From positions 1 through 39,996 of the forward strand of contig JAGCSE010000314.1 in assembly GCA_017964325.1 (NCBI GenBank): a stretch of DNA of 39,996 bases. The letters run 5' to 3'. The DNA is from Victivallales bacterium (GTDB lineage Bacteria; Verrucomicrobiota; Lentisphaeria; Oligosphaerales; Oligosphaeraceae). Below, piece after piece: positions 15,968 to 24,434 of the stretch; position 1 is the stretch's first letter, and the number at the start of each line of letters is the position of its first letter. A program made the translations under genes and the position numbers. The notes beneath the pieces are model-generated. The model made no database searches and had not been told where the DNA came from. It worked only from the letters and a program-made list of their open reading frames with translations.

Positions 15968-17218
15968 TCATTCCCACTCGATGGTCGCTGGCGGCTTGCT
16001 TGTGATGTCATAGACGACACGGTTGATGCCATCCACTTCCGATGTGATTCGCTTTGACATCGTCTCCAAGAGCTCCCACGGCAGACGGACGATTTCCGCC
16101 GTCACGGCATCGACGCTGTTGATGGAACGGATCGCAATGACGTTGTCATAGCTACGGCAGCCGTTCTTGATGCCCGTCGAACGGACGGGAACGAAAATCG
16201 CAAATGTCTGCCACGTCTTGTGATACCATCCTGCCTTCACAAGTTCTTCCGTCACAATCGCATCCGCTTCGCGCAGCATCGCCAGCGTGTTGCGGGCGAT
16301 CGCGCCGACATGGCGCACGCCCAGCGATGGGCCGGGGAACGGATGGCGGTCGATCATTTCCGACGGCAGGCCGAGCATGCGGCCGACCTTCCGGACTTCA
16401 TCCTTGAACAGTCGTTCGACAGGCTCCACCAGCTTGAATTTCAAATCCGGCGGCAGTCCGCCGACGTTGTGGTGGCTTTTGATAACACCCTTTGGATTGC
16501 CGTCCAGTGGAATGCTTTCCAAAATGTCCGGATAAATCGTGCCCTGCCCGAGGAACGGGGCGTTGATTTCACGAGCGGCTTCGGCGAACACATCGATGAA
16601 CTCCTTGCCGATGATCTTGCGTTTCTTTTCGGGATCGTCAACGCCGGCCAGTTTGTCCAAGAAGCGGTCGCTCGCATCAATGTATTTCAGATTCATCTTG
16701 AAATTGCGCTGGAAGACTTCCTGCACCATCTCCGGTTCGTTTTTGCGCAGTAGGCCGTGGTTTACGAAAACGCACGTCAGACGGTCGCCGATCGCCTTGT
16801 GGATCAACGCCGCCACGACGGATGAATCGACACCGCCGGACAGGCCGAGCACGACGCGTTCGTTGCCGACCTGCGCACGGATGTCCGCCACGGCTTCGTC
16901 GATGAACGTCTCCAGTTTCCAACTGCATGTACAACCGCATGAATCCTTGCAGAATGCGACCAACGCATCAATGTCCGCCTCGCCGCCGACAACCGTCGTC
17001 GGAAGATTCGCCGCCTTGAACAAGTCCAACGATGCACGCGGCGTCCCGTCATGGCACAAGATCAAGCCGACGGGCTTTTCTGCCTGCAGACGTTCAATAG
17101 GCGTCGTGTAGGGCATCACCATCGTGTAGATGCCGCGGTCGCGTATGCCACGGGCCAGTTTTTGGATGTCATTTCTTCCGAAATTGATGAGTACGACGGT
17201 TTCTGGAGTGAGTTTCAT
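15968..17218 (-). CDS. guaA: GMP synthase with truncated glutaminase domain
   Basis: Makes GMP from XMP, ATP and ammonia in the cytoplasm. The ATP-pyrophosphatase domain is intact: P-loop GLSGGVDSS (125-133), a GQGTIYPDILES segment, IKSHHNVGGLP, and RHPFPGPSLGVR; the C-terminal dimerisation part ends with the canonical KPPATIEWE. The N-terminal glutamine amidotransferase part is only about 95 residues instead of about 200. It keeps the first strand and helix (VVLINFGRNDIQKLARGIR) but lacks the catalytic Cys loop (GxCYGMQ) and the His/Glu pair (GVQFHPE). The usual SGGP turn reads CHDGTP. A cluster of four cysteines (C90, C94, C96, C98) sits at the domain junction. Total is 416 residues against about 515-525. 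It should not hydrolyse glutamine itself; free ammonia or a separate glutaminase subunit is needed. AGGAAG lies about 12 bases upstream of the ATG. Confidence 0.93.
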   Translation of the reverse strand: MKLTPETVVLINFGRNDIQKLARGIRDRGIYTMVMPYTTPIERLQAEKPVGLILCHDGTPRASLDLFKAANLPTTVVGGEADIDALVAFCKDSCGCTCSWKLETFIDEAVADIRAQVGNERVVLGLSGGVDSSVVAALIHKAIGDRLTCVFVNHGLLRKNEPEMVQEVFQRNFKMNLKYIDASDRFLDKLAGVDDPEKKRKIIGKEFIDVFAEAAREINAPFLGQGTIYPDILESIPLDGNPKGVIKSHHNVGGLPPDLKFKLVEPVERLFKDEVRKVGRMLGLPSEMIDRHPFPGPSLGVRHVGAIARNTLAMLREADAIVTEELVKAGWYHKTWQTFAIFVPVRSTGIKNGCRSYDNVIAIRSINSVDAVTAEIVRLPWELLETMSKRITSEVDGINRVVYDITSKPPATIEWE

Positions 17219-17286
17219 AGATTGTTCTTCTTCCTTAATCTAATTATTTGATATGGGTTGTCGTGTTTTTTGCCTTTAGACATCAA

Positions 17287-17322
17287 AAGCCTCTAGAGAA
17301 ACGTTGCGTTTTCTAGAGGCTT
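17287..17322 (-). terminator. Intrinsic-terminator-like hairpin after the pseudopilin gene
   Basis: AAGCCTCTAGA (17287-17297) pairs perfectly with TCTAGAGGCTT (17312-17322); the 14-nt loop can pair further (GAAACG/CGTTTTC). On the minus strand the stem is followed by TTTTG, suiting termination of the pseudopilin transcript before guaA. Confidence 0.65.
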
Positions 17323-17348
17323 GATTTAACATGTTCTAAAAGAGATGG

Positions 17349-18056
17349 TTACTTGGAACGCGCGTAGTGCATCGGGCAGGCGTATGCTGTTCCGCAACTA
17401 TAGAGGGCTGTGAATTTCACCATCGCCACATGGCCGTCCGCAAACGTGGAGTTGGCATATTGATCGATGTAATGGATACGGTTCATGCTGTTGCTTGCGA
17501 ACTGACCAACGACCTCGTTCATCGTCCAGCCACCACCGCCACCGCCGATATATTCAGGGCTGGTACCACCGCCGTCCGCAATGACCATGACGCCTGAAGG
17601 CATCGTGATTTCCATCAATGCGTGGTTCTGGGCGCCGACAACCGCCGTGACACCATCGGGCTTCGCATTGTTGCTATCCCAATTGCACATGATGCCGTAT
17701 GAGAAACGCTTGTTGTCAGATGTGTCATTATAACACATGAACCGCTTGGGATCAACATCATTGTTCCATGCCATCTTGTTGACGCTCAACGGACATTCGT
17801 ACGACTTCATGTCGCCGACATAGCTGTAAATCAAGTCTCCCCAGCTGTAACTCCCCATTGCATTTGGAGGGATGCGGGAATTGTTGTCGTCCACATACAT
17901 CGCGGTTGACGTGCCCATCTGTTTCAGATTGGACGTGCAGCTGATATTGAACGCCTTGTCACGCGCCTTCTGCAACGCCGGCAACAGCATGGCGGCCAGA
18001 ATAGCGATGATGGCGATGACGACCAGCAGCTCAATCAAGGTAAAAGTCTTCTTCAT
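17349..18056 (-). CDS. Type II/IV pseudopilin with class III prepilin signal (Lentisphaerae/Planctomycetes type)
   Basis: A 235-residue exported protein. The N-terminus [28 protein letters not shown] is a type III signal: prepilin peptidase should cut before the F of FTLIE and methylate it, leaving the hydrophobic helix as membrane anchor and pilin spine. An [28 protein letters not shown] segment follows, and the C-terminal half has [14 protein letters not shown], the ADGHV motif common to these lineage-expanded pseudopilins. Cysteines in the last 20 residues ([10 protein letters not shown]) may bridge. AGGAG lies 8 bases before the ATG at 18056; a longer upstream frame is unlikely. No secretion ATPase or peptidase gene is nearby, so it is an orphan member of what is usually a large family. 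Confidence 0.9.
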   Translation of the reverse strand: MKKTFTLIELLVVIAIIAILAAMLLPALQKARDKAFNISCTSNLKQMGTSTAMYVDDNNSRIPPNAMGSYSWGDLIYSYVGDMKSYECPLSVNKMAWNNDVDPKRFMCYNDTSDNKRFSYGIMCNWDSNNAKPDGVTAVVGAQNHALMEITMPSGVMVIADGGGTSPEYIGGGGGGWTMNEVVGQFASNSMNRIHYIDQYANSTFADGHVAMVKFTALYSCGTAYACPMHYARSK

Positions 18057-18136
18057 AAATGGCTCCTCTTTGGTTCGCTGTTTTTCTTTACTATTATGGT
18101 TCATCACGAGACATTCTATTAACGTTGTCTTAATGT

Positions 18137-18164
18137 ATTGTAGTCTTTTTTATTTTTCAAGCAA
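18137..18164 (-). promoter_or_regulatory. Possible promoter of the pseudopilin gene
   Basis: On the minus strand a TACAAT -10 (18137-18142) lies 16 bp from a TTGCTT -35 (18159-18164) in an A-rich spacer, about 80 bp upstream of the start codon. The -10 matches 5 of 6, the -35 only weakly. Confidence 0.3.
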
Positions 18165-18180
18165 TTATCCGTCCATAAAA

Positions 18181-19086
18181 TCATTTTTTAGTTTTTCGGC
18201 ATGATTCCGCCTCCAGCAAGGCTTCAGCCAGACGCCGCAGCCCGTTGCTATAGTCTTCTGGAAGCGGATCAAACGGCAGGACTTTCCCGCCGATCTCTCG
18301 CGAAATGACCTCCGCCGCCTTCGCATTGAACTGCGGCTGGACGAAAATCGCGTGGATTCCATCATGCCGCGCCTCGCGGATGACACGTCCCAAATATTTG
18401 GCTCCAGGCTCCTTGCCTTCCAGCTCGACCGCCTTCTGTTGGATGCCATACGCATCCAAAAAGTACCCAAACGCAGGATGATAGACAACCGCCTCCGTCC
18501 CTTCCAAAGGCGACAGTTTCGCCTTCAATTCCGCCGACAACGCGTCCAGTTCCCGCAGATATTCCGCTGCCCGCGCATCAACCGCCGCATGCTCCGCATC
18601 TGGAAGCAATTCAGCAAGCGAAACGGCGACCGTTCGTGCATGGTGTTTCATGTTCTCCAAGCCCAACCAAACATGCGGATCATGTTCGCCTTCTTCTTCA
18701 TCTTCATCGTCATCGTCTTCATGATGATGATCATGGTGATGATGGCCTTCCATCTTCCGAAACGTCATGCCTGCACGACCGTCCACGACCTTCAAATCCG
18801 GAAAATTCGCCTTCACTTTTCGCAACAAAACCACCTCAAATGGCGCTCCAATCGTAATATACAAATCGGCTCGCGCCAAAGCGGACATCACTCTGGCACC
18901 AGGCGAAAACGTCTCCGGACTCGCCCCCGCGGGAACAAGAGCCTGCACATCCACCGCCGAGCCGCCTATCCGCTTCACACTTTCCAATTGCGGACCAACG
19001 CTTACAAAAACGACATACGCCCTACCCTGCGCCAACGGCGCAATAAAAAGGCAAATCAATATGGCAACGATGAATCTTTTCACCAT
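18181..19086 (-). CDS. ZnuA/TroA-like metal-binding protein with His/Asp/Glu-rich loop
   Basis: A 301-residue periplasmic binding protein of metal ABC importers, with a signal peptide (about 1-21). Family landmarks: ARADLYITIG near 71-80, a His/acidic loop HHHHDHHHEDDDDEDEEEGEH (115-135) typical of zinc-binding ZnuA, then metal ligand H138 in DPHVWLGL, H203 in VYHPAFGYF and an Asp/Glu near the end (PFDPLPEDY). The first ligand is unusual: the family motif DPHxYEP reads SPETFSP here, so E58 replaces histidine. No permease or ATPase gene is adjacent; the ATG overlaps the stop codon of the upstream YihY-like gene (TGATG), so the two are translationally coupled. Zinc is the likely metal from the loop, but manganese is possible. 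A 95-bp promoter-containing gap separates it from the pseudopilin. Confidence 0.88.
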   Translation of the reverse strand: MVKRFIVAILICLFIAPLAQGRAYVVFVSVGPQLESVKRIGGSAVDVQALVPAGASPETFSPGARVMSALARADLYITIGAPFEVVLLRKVKANFPDLKVVDGRAGMTFRKMEGHHHHDHHHEDDDDEDEEEGEHDPHVWLGLENMKHHARTVAVSLAELLPDAEHAAVDARAAEYLRELDALSAELKAKLSPLEGTEAVVYHPAFGYFLDAYGIQQKAVELEGKEPGAKYLGRVIREARHDGIHAIFVQPQFNAKAAEVISREIGGKVLPFDPLPEDYSNGLRRLAEALLEAESCRKTKK

Positions 19087-20558
19087 CACACCGCCTTGCC
19101 GTCAGCCTCGACTTTCGCAAAAGACATGCTTCCAAGTCCTTTGGAAAACACTTCATACAACTTGATGAACTGTTCGCGGGAATGCTGCGGCAACAAGTTG
19201 AAATAAACCTTCGCATCGACGCTGTGGTTCTCACGGAACGCCTCCTCCACCATGGCGAACGTTATCAGCGACGAACTCCGCGACGGCATGAAGCGGCTGT
19301 CCGGATCGTCATGTACAATCGGCGTCAGTAGTTTTGCCCGAACCAGCGTCTCGACGGCATATTGGAGCTGATGCAGCGGAATCGCGTTCTTCATGCCGAA
19401 CTTTTCGGGGCTCCAGCCGTTCTCGCCGTTGTCGAACGCCTTGCAGCAATCGTACATCACCAACTGCCCCAACAACATACAAGCTCCGGCAGGAACCATT
19501 TCAGGCATCTTCACGATTCTGAAAAGACGATGGTTCTGAATCGCATAGCTTAATTCGCCCCCCAGCAGGATGATGCTCCAATTCGCGTAAAGCCACGCCA
19601 GAAAGAACGGCACCACGGCGAACGTCCCGTAAATTTTGTTGAATTTCGCCAAGCCAACCTGCAGGCCGATGTATGCCCACTGCACGCCGAACCACAGAAT
19701 GCCCGCCACAAAACCCGCCATGAAGGCTGGAAGCGGCTTCACTTTCGTATGCGGCATGAACATATAGAAGAACGCGAACATCAAAAGAACCAGCACACAA
19801 CTGCCCAACCGCATCAGCATGACCATCGCTCCCGCGATAGCCCCCGCGTATTTGTCAAAGGCTCCCAATACCGATGATGACATCAAAATCGTGTTCATGC
19901 TTGTGACCAACACAAACACCAATGGCGCAAGTATCAGTACAATAAGATATTCCGAAAATTTCTTCAACAGGCTTCGAGGCTTTGTGACCCCCCAGATGCG
20001 GTTGAAGCAATCCTCCAGTTTCGCAATCGATGTCACGACACTGACCAGCAGCATGAGTGACCCGACCAAGCCCAACGCCGCGAAATTCGTATGCTCCGCA
20101 TACGTAAGAATGCCAACCATCGCTTTTTGCACAGGCTCTGGCATCAGATGAGCAAATCCATCCGGCTTCGACTTGATGTTGCCCTCCTCGTCCTTTACTG
20201 GCTGCAGAACGCGAAACTCGAAATTCTCGCCCTCCGCGTTCGCGACTTCAAGATGGATCTTCTCCATGCCAATCTTGTCCAAAAGCAGACGCTGCATGCC
20301 AAGTCCCTTCGTAAAGGAGAACATAATGGCGATCATTGGAACTAGCGACACCAGCGTAATATATGTCAACGCAGACGCTTGCAGGCCGCATTTGTCCTGC
20401 GTGTAGCTTTTGACCGCCGTTACGCCGACGCGCGTGAAATGGACGTACAGCCGCCGCCAAAAAGAACAGTCCGTCACATCCATCAGCCATACATCCTCAA
20501 ACAAAAACTTTTTAACTTTGGGTACGTATGTCTTGACTTTTTCAATTTTCTGCTTCAT
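19086..20558 (-). CDS. YihY/BrkB (UPF0761) family membrane protein
   Basis: A 490-residue inner-membrane protein. After a basic N-terminal stretch the family core runs from about residue 50 to 360 with six hydrophobic segments. Recognisable pieces are AVKSYTQDKCGLQASALTYITLVSLVPMIAIMFS, FNRIWGVTKPRSLLKKFSEYL, and FAVVPFFLAWLYANWSIILLGGELSYAIQ, a hallmark of this family formerly mis-called ribonuclease BN. A loop of about 90 residues is inserted after the first helix (the KPDGF region). The C-terminal 130 residues look like a winged-helix domain (LLGQLVMYD... LQYAVETLVRAKLLTP), as found in longer members. The ATG at 20558 (MKQKIEKVK) is preferred over an upstream in-frame start that would add 47 weakly conserved residues. 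Function of the family is not settled. Coupled to the metal-binding gene. Confidence 0.85.
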   Translation of the reverse strand: MKQKIEKVKTYVPKVKKFLFEDVWLMDVTDCSFWRRLYVHFTRVGVTAVKSYTQDKCGLQASALTYITLVSLVPMIAIMFSFTKGLGMQRLLLDKIGMEKIHLEVANAEGENFEFRVLQPVKDEEGNIKSKPDGFAHLMPEPVQKAMVGILTYAEHTNFAALGLVGSLMLLVSVVTSIAKLEDCFNRIWGVTKPRSLLKKFSEYLIVLILAPLVFVLVTSMNTILMSSSVLGAFDKYAGAIAGAMVMLMRLGSCVLVLLMFAFFYMFMPHTKVKPLPAFMAGFVAGILWFGVQWAYIGLQVGLAKFNKIYGTFAVVPFFLAWLYANWSIILLGGELSYAIQNHRLFRIVKMPEMVPAGACMLLGQLVMYDCCKAFDNGENGWSPEKFGMKNAIPLHQLQYAVETLVRAKLLTPIVHDDPDSRFMPSRSSSLITFAMVEEAFRENHSVDAKVYFNLLPQHSREQFIKLYEVFSKGLGSMSFAKVEADGKAV

Positions 20559-20745
20559 GCTCGATTTTTCCAATAGATGATATCCAACGGCACGCAATAC
20601 GCGGCCATCATTTGAAACAATACCATAAATATACCGCCTTTTTCTCCCTTTCCAATTAGCCATATTCCAGTTGAGAATTATATTTATTGATTTGACCATG
20701 GCAAAACGAAGCCATCAACCATCCATTCCAACCCATCATCGCATC

Positions 20746-21489
20746 ATGACACTCATCACCATCATCGGTCGTGGACATTCCGGAACGCGCGCCATATCCA
20801 ACACGCTTGCCGCCAGCGGCGTCTTCATGGGGCAACCGCTCAATGGTTCATGGGATCTCATCCCGCCGCAGGACATGTACGACGCCTGCCGCGTTTTCGC
20901 CAAATACGTCAAGTGGAACGGCGGTCTCAATTGGGACTGGTCGGAAGCATTCAACTCCGAAATTCCAAAGGAATTCAAATCACTCATTTTCACATACTTG
21001 GAATCCGTACTGACATCAGACGCCCCAATCAAAGGCTGGAAAATTCCTGAGACGACCCTCTGCTTCCCGTGGATTTCACGCATCTTCCCCAAGGCGAAGT
21101 ACATCTTCTGGATACGCAACCCGCGGGACTGCATCATCGGCGGCCATGTGACGGATGATATGCGGACTTTCGGCATCCAGTATCCTGAAACCGATAACGT
21201 CCGCGAACGCCGCGCCTATTCATGGCGTTACCAATACGACCTCGTCAAGGCGACAGCCAGGCCCGAACAATGGATTGAAGTCCGACTCGAAGATTTCGTC
21301 CTCAAGCAGGACGAAACGCTCGCGCGTCTGGAGGATTTCCTCGGCTTCAAACTCGTGAAAATTCCCGTAAAACCCGAAGCCGTCGGTCGTTACATTCTTG
21401 ATGACCAGAATCCCGAAACGGGCGTGAACTACTACGACATCTTCGAGCCCGCAATGCACGAATACGGCTACGAAATCCCTGCGAAATAA
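20746..21489 (+). CDS. Sulfotransferase-family protein
   Basis: A 247-residue probable cytoplasmic sulfotransferase. The N-terminal ITIIGRGHSGTRAI is a 5'-phosphosulfate-binding loop of the PAPS-dependent type (GRGHSGTR), and WIRNPRDCIIGGH near residue 120 is the 3'-phosphate motif with RNPRD. The next R/W-rich segment (ERRAYSWRYQYDLV) and RLEDFVLKQDETLARLEDFLGF match the family's C-terminal half, including the ED motif. The ATG at 20746 is preferred because the loop then lies at residue 8, as usual; an upstream in-frame start would add 25 residues. Acceptor (glycan or small molecule) unknown. The next gene starts 9 nt after its stop codon. Confidence 0.85.
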   Translation: MTLITIIGRGHSGTRAISNTLAASGVFMGQPLNGSWDLIPPQDMYDACRVFAKYVKWNGGLNWDWSEAFNSEIPKEFKSLIFTYLESVLTSDAPIKGWKIPETTLCFPWISRIFPKAKYIFWIRNPRDCIIGGHVTDDMRTFGIQYPETDNVRERRAYSWRYQYDLVKATARPEQWIEVRLEDFVLKQDETLARLEDFLGFKLVKIPVKPEAVGRYILDDQNPETGVNYYDIFEPAMHEYGYEIPAK

Positions 21490-21498
21490 TCCGTCGCC

Positions 21499-22683
21499 AT
21501 GCGCGTCACTAAACTCGCCATCGTCTGCCCGTCAGCGCTTGTCATGGGCGTCACGACCAACTGCCTCAATTTCGCGTTGGTCTTCTACGCCCATGACAAA
21601 TTCGGCGCCGACACCTTCCAGGCCAGCCTCTTCGGCTCGCTATACTCCCTTTCATACCTTTTGTGCTGCAGCTTCGGCGGCAAGCTCCTCCAGAAAATCC
21701 CCCCGCTAAGAAGTATCCTCCTCGCAATCAGCTTTGTTTTCATCGGGCTATGGCTGATGCTGAAGGCACCGACCCTGACCATCGCGTACATCGTGCAGAC
21801 GGGCATCGGCATCTCCATTTCGCTCTTCTGGCCGCAGCTCATGGGATGGCTCTCCAGCGGACAGGAGGGGAAGCAGCTGGCCCGCGCCACTTCCTTCTTC
21901 AACTTCAGCTGGAGCACGGGAACCATCGTCGCCCCCTTCCTTGCGGGATTCCTCAGCGACCTCAACGGCATCTACCCTTTATACGCATGCCTCGTATTCA
22001 CCGCAGTCAACGGACTTTACGTCACCATCGCCGGCTATCGGCTTCAACATGGCGAGGCCACAACGGCGGCGACGGCGATGACGACGGCGTCAACGAAACG
22101 GCAGCCCATGGAAGGCCACAGCCCGATGATCCGCTTCCCCGCATGGTACGGCCTTGTCTGCGCATGGTTCGCCATCGGCTTCCTGTACAATTCCTATCCA
22201 CTCATGGCGGAACAGTCGCTCGGCTTCTCACGGCAGCACATCGGCAACCTGATCCTTCTACGGGCCCTTTTCGCAACCATCATGATGACCGCCATGGGCT
22301 TCTGCGCCTTCTGGCAGTTCCGCTACTGGCAATTGATCGCAGGACATCTCCTTCTGGCCGCCAACATGCTCCTGTTTGGATTCGCGTCAAGCTCCGCCGC
22401 CATCACGATGCTCATCTCCGTATCCGGCATCCTCTGCGCGCATGCCTACACGAACAGCATGTTCCACGGCATCTCCGGAAGCACCAACCGCACGCTGCGC
22501 ATGGCCATACATGAAGCCGCACTCTCCATCGGCGCCGTCATCGGCGGCGGCGCCACCGGTTGGCTCTTCGAGCGGACACGCAGCATCCGAAGCTGCGGCC
22601 TCTTCGTCGCCGCCGTCGTCGTCTCCGCCGTCGTCTGCGACCTTGTATTCACAATCATAGCCAGAAGACGCCATATTCGCTAA
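21499..22683 (+). CDS. MFS transporter
   Basis: A 394-residue inner-membrane protein with about twelve hydrophobic helices in two halves, split by a polar Thr/Ala-rich loop near residue 190. The N-terminal half has LYSLSYLLCCSFGGKLLQK, which corresponds to the MFS loop 2-3 region in degenerate form, and a GYRLQHGE end. Second half: WLFERTRSIRSCGLFV near the C-terminus. It belongs to the general major facilitator superfamily, and I cannot assign a subfamily. It follows the sulfotransferase gene by 9 nt, so transport of a sulfated compound or its precursor is a reasonable guess only. No Shine-Dalgarno sequence is seen. Confidence 0.8.
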   Translation: MRVTKLAIVCPSALVMGVTTNCLNFALVFYAHDKFGADTFQASLFGSLYSLSYLLCCSFGGKLLQKIPPLRSILLAISFVFIGLWLMLKAPTLTIAYIVQTGIGISISLFWPQLMGWLSSGQEGKQLARATSFFNFSWSTGTIVAPFLAGFLSDLNGIYPLYACLVFTAVNGLYVTIAGYRLQHGEATTAATAMTTASTKRQPMEGHSPMIRFPAWYGLVCAWFAIGFLYNSYPLMAEQSLGFSRQHIGNLILLRALFATIMMTAMGFCAFWQFRYWQLIAGHLLLAANMLLFGFASSSAAITMLISVSGILCAHAYTNSMFHGISGSTNRTLRMAIHEAALSIGAVIGGGATGWLFERTRSIRSCGLFVAAVVVSAVVCDLVFTIIARRRHIR

Positions 22684-22798
22684 CTTAACCGTTTCATCCA
22701 TCGAAAACTATGAAAAAAAGCAACAAAAAGTAACAAAAAACGCCTGAAAAAACGTGTTTATACCGACTTTTGGTTTATATTATATATAGTGTTTTCGC

Positions 22799-22829
22799 AA
22801 GCCCTACGTCAGACAATGACCGAGGGCTT
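22799..22829 (+). terminator. Hairpin with T-rich tail ahead of the export operon
   Basis: AAGCCCT (22799-22805) pairs with AGGGCTT (22823-22829) around a 17-nt loop, followed by TTCTTT. It lies 116 bp after the MFS gene and 88 bp before the TolC-like gene. It may end the upstream transcript; but a strongly AT-rich, TATATA-containing stretch (22776-22790) lies just before it, so a leader attenuator for the export operon is an alternative. Confidence 0.5.
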
Positions 22830-22916
22830 TTCTTTAAGACTTGGGACACATCCAACGCATTTTAGCGTTAAACATTGGACTGCAAGATTTTACTAAAAAC
22901 AAAATCTCCACAGTTG

Positions 22917-24392
22917 ATGGACACAAATATGCGTATTTCTCTCCATTCCGCCTTTTCCAGAGCCGCAGCCGCAATTTTCATGCTGATGGTTTTCGCTGTT
23001 TTTTCCATAGACGCGCATGAACTTGACGAACTGCTCAACGAAGCCGCACAGCACAATCCCGACCTGCTGGCCGCCAAATGGCGTGCTGAACAGATGCTTC
23101 TCAGGCATCAGGAACTCCTCGAATTCTACGCTCCCGCCCTCACGGCTGCCATCGGGCAGGCGGATCGCACACGCTCCATTCCTGGAGCCAGCGGCTATTC
23201 GAGCCTCACCAACAACGCCACGGAACTCCAGGCTGGCGTCGATATGGCCGTCGATCCAGGCTTTTACATCGCATTCGGCGGTTCCGAACGAGTCTATAAC
23301 GATCCAGACAAATACGACTATCTCGCCCAAACGCTTTTCGGAGTCAGAATCCGCATCCCCCTTCTCCGCAACCGCGGATTCAAAAACCTCTCCATAGAAC
23401 GCGAAATGGCGTTGGCAGAATACAATGCGGCAGTCAGCAACTTGCTGGATGTCGCGCAGCGTCTCCGCAGAGACGTAACACTCGCCTACATTGCCGCTTA
23501 CGAATCCCTTTCATCCTACAAGGTCACCCAGGAGGCAACCGTCCGCTTCGAACGGCTCGTCAACGAAGCAAAAGACTTGAACAAGCTAAAGGTCATTCCC
23601 GAATATCAGATTTTCGACGCGCAGATGGACTTGCAGCTCGGTCTTGAAAACGAAGAAATCGCCCGCAACCGCTTTACACTGAACCTGATCAACCTTTCGT
23701 CGCTTATCGGCGGCCATCGGCAGGTCACGCTGAAGAACGGGCCAGAAATCCTTTTCCAGATCGCGTCGGAGACGAAATTGCTCGAAGAAATCACCATCGA
23801 GGAGGCTCTTGAACATCGCGGCTCCTATCTGCAAATCAAAAACAATCTCGAATACGCGCGTGCCCAAATCGCCTCCGCTCTCGAAGAGCAGAAGGATGAC
23901 GTGACGTTCAACATGGGCGTCTCATGGCAGGGTGAAATGCACGACCATTTCGACGGCTCGTTCAAATACACGACGGACCGCCATGTCGGGGCGGACGCCT
24001 CCATCATCTGGAAGCGCACGCTGGATTATCGCGGCCCTCGCGCAAGACAGGCACGCCAGGAGGCACGGATCCAGCAGTTGAAGGAAAACCTCCGCTCCGT
24101 ATCCGTCGATATTAACGCGCAGTTGCAGAACGCCGTCAACAATTTCCGCACCGCCCAGACCCGTATTGAAATCGTCAACAAAGGCATCGAGGCCTCCCAG
24201 AAAACCCTCGAAGCAGAACAGGAGCGTTTCCGCCTCGGCGAAGGCACTTCCTCCAACGTGACCGACGCGCAGAAGGAGCTCACAAGCCTCCAGCAGCGCC
24301 GCACATCCGCCGCCGCAGACCTCCTGCGGGCAAAGACAAATTACCAGTTCGCCATTGGATACAATGGCGACGATGACCAAGAAAAGCCATAA
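22917..24392 (+). CDS. TolC-family outer-membrane efflux protein
   Basis: A 491-residue exported protein with a signal peptide (hydrophobic IFMLMVFAVFSIDA, cleaved near residue 35). The first coiled helices begin ELDELLNEAAQHNPDLLAAKWRAEQMLLRHQE, typical of the first of two tandem OEP repeats. The second repeat begins near residue 280 (TIEEALEHRGSYLQIKNNLEYARAQI), and a long helix with RLGEGTSSNVTDAQKEL near 440 shows the usual NxxxVxxA-like pattern. It should trimerise as the outer-membrane duct of a tripartite exporter. The ATG at 22917 or the one at 22929 are both possible starts; neither has a clear ribosome binding site. It leads an operon with an adaptor and two ABC subunits. Confidence 0.9.
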   Translation: MDTNMRISLHSAFSRAAAAIFMLMVFAVFSIDAHELDELLNEAAQHNPDLLAAKWRAEQMLLRHQELLEFYAPALTAAIGQADRTRSIPGASGYSSLTNNATELQAGVDMAVDPGFYIAFGGSERVYNDPDKYDYLAQTLFGVRIRIPLLRNRGFKNLSIEREMALAEYNAAVSNLLDVAQRLRRDVTLAYIAAYESLSSYKVTQEATVRFERLVNEAKDLNKLKVIPEYQIFDAQMDLQLGLENEEIARNRFTLNLINLSSLIGGHRQVTLKNGPEILFQIASETKLLEEITIEEALEHRGSYLQIKNNLEYARAQIASALEEQKDDVTFNMGVSWQGEMHDHFDGSFKYTTDRHVGADASIIWKRTLDYRGPRARQARQEARIQQLKENLRSVSVDINAQLQNAVNNFRTAQTRIEIVNKGIEASQKTLEAEQERFRLGEGTSSNVTDAQKELTSLQQRRTSAAADLLRAKTNYQFAIGYNGDDDQEKP

Positions 24393-24434
24393 CAGACTAT
24401 TATTCAACTACATTCATATTCATGAGGTGAGATT

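Noticed and set aside
15968..17218. Frameshift in guaA explaining the short N-terminus
   Set aside because: The frame is continuous and keeps both the start of the glutaminase fold and the ATP-pyrophosphatase part; the loss is an in-frame shortening.
21663..22514. 283-codon plus-strand frame inside the MFS gene
   Set aside because: Its sequence is His/Arg/Pro-rich and out of frame with the clearly hydrophobic 12-helix protein.
22776..22790. Strong promoter for the export operon
   Set aside because: The TATATT/TATAGT boxes have no matching -35 at 16-18 bp, so no promoter call was made, only an AT-rich stretch.
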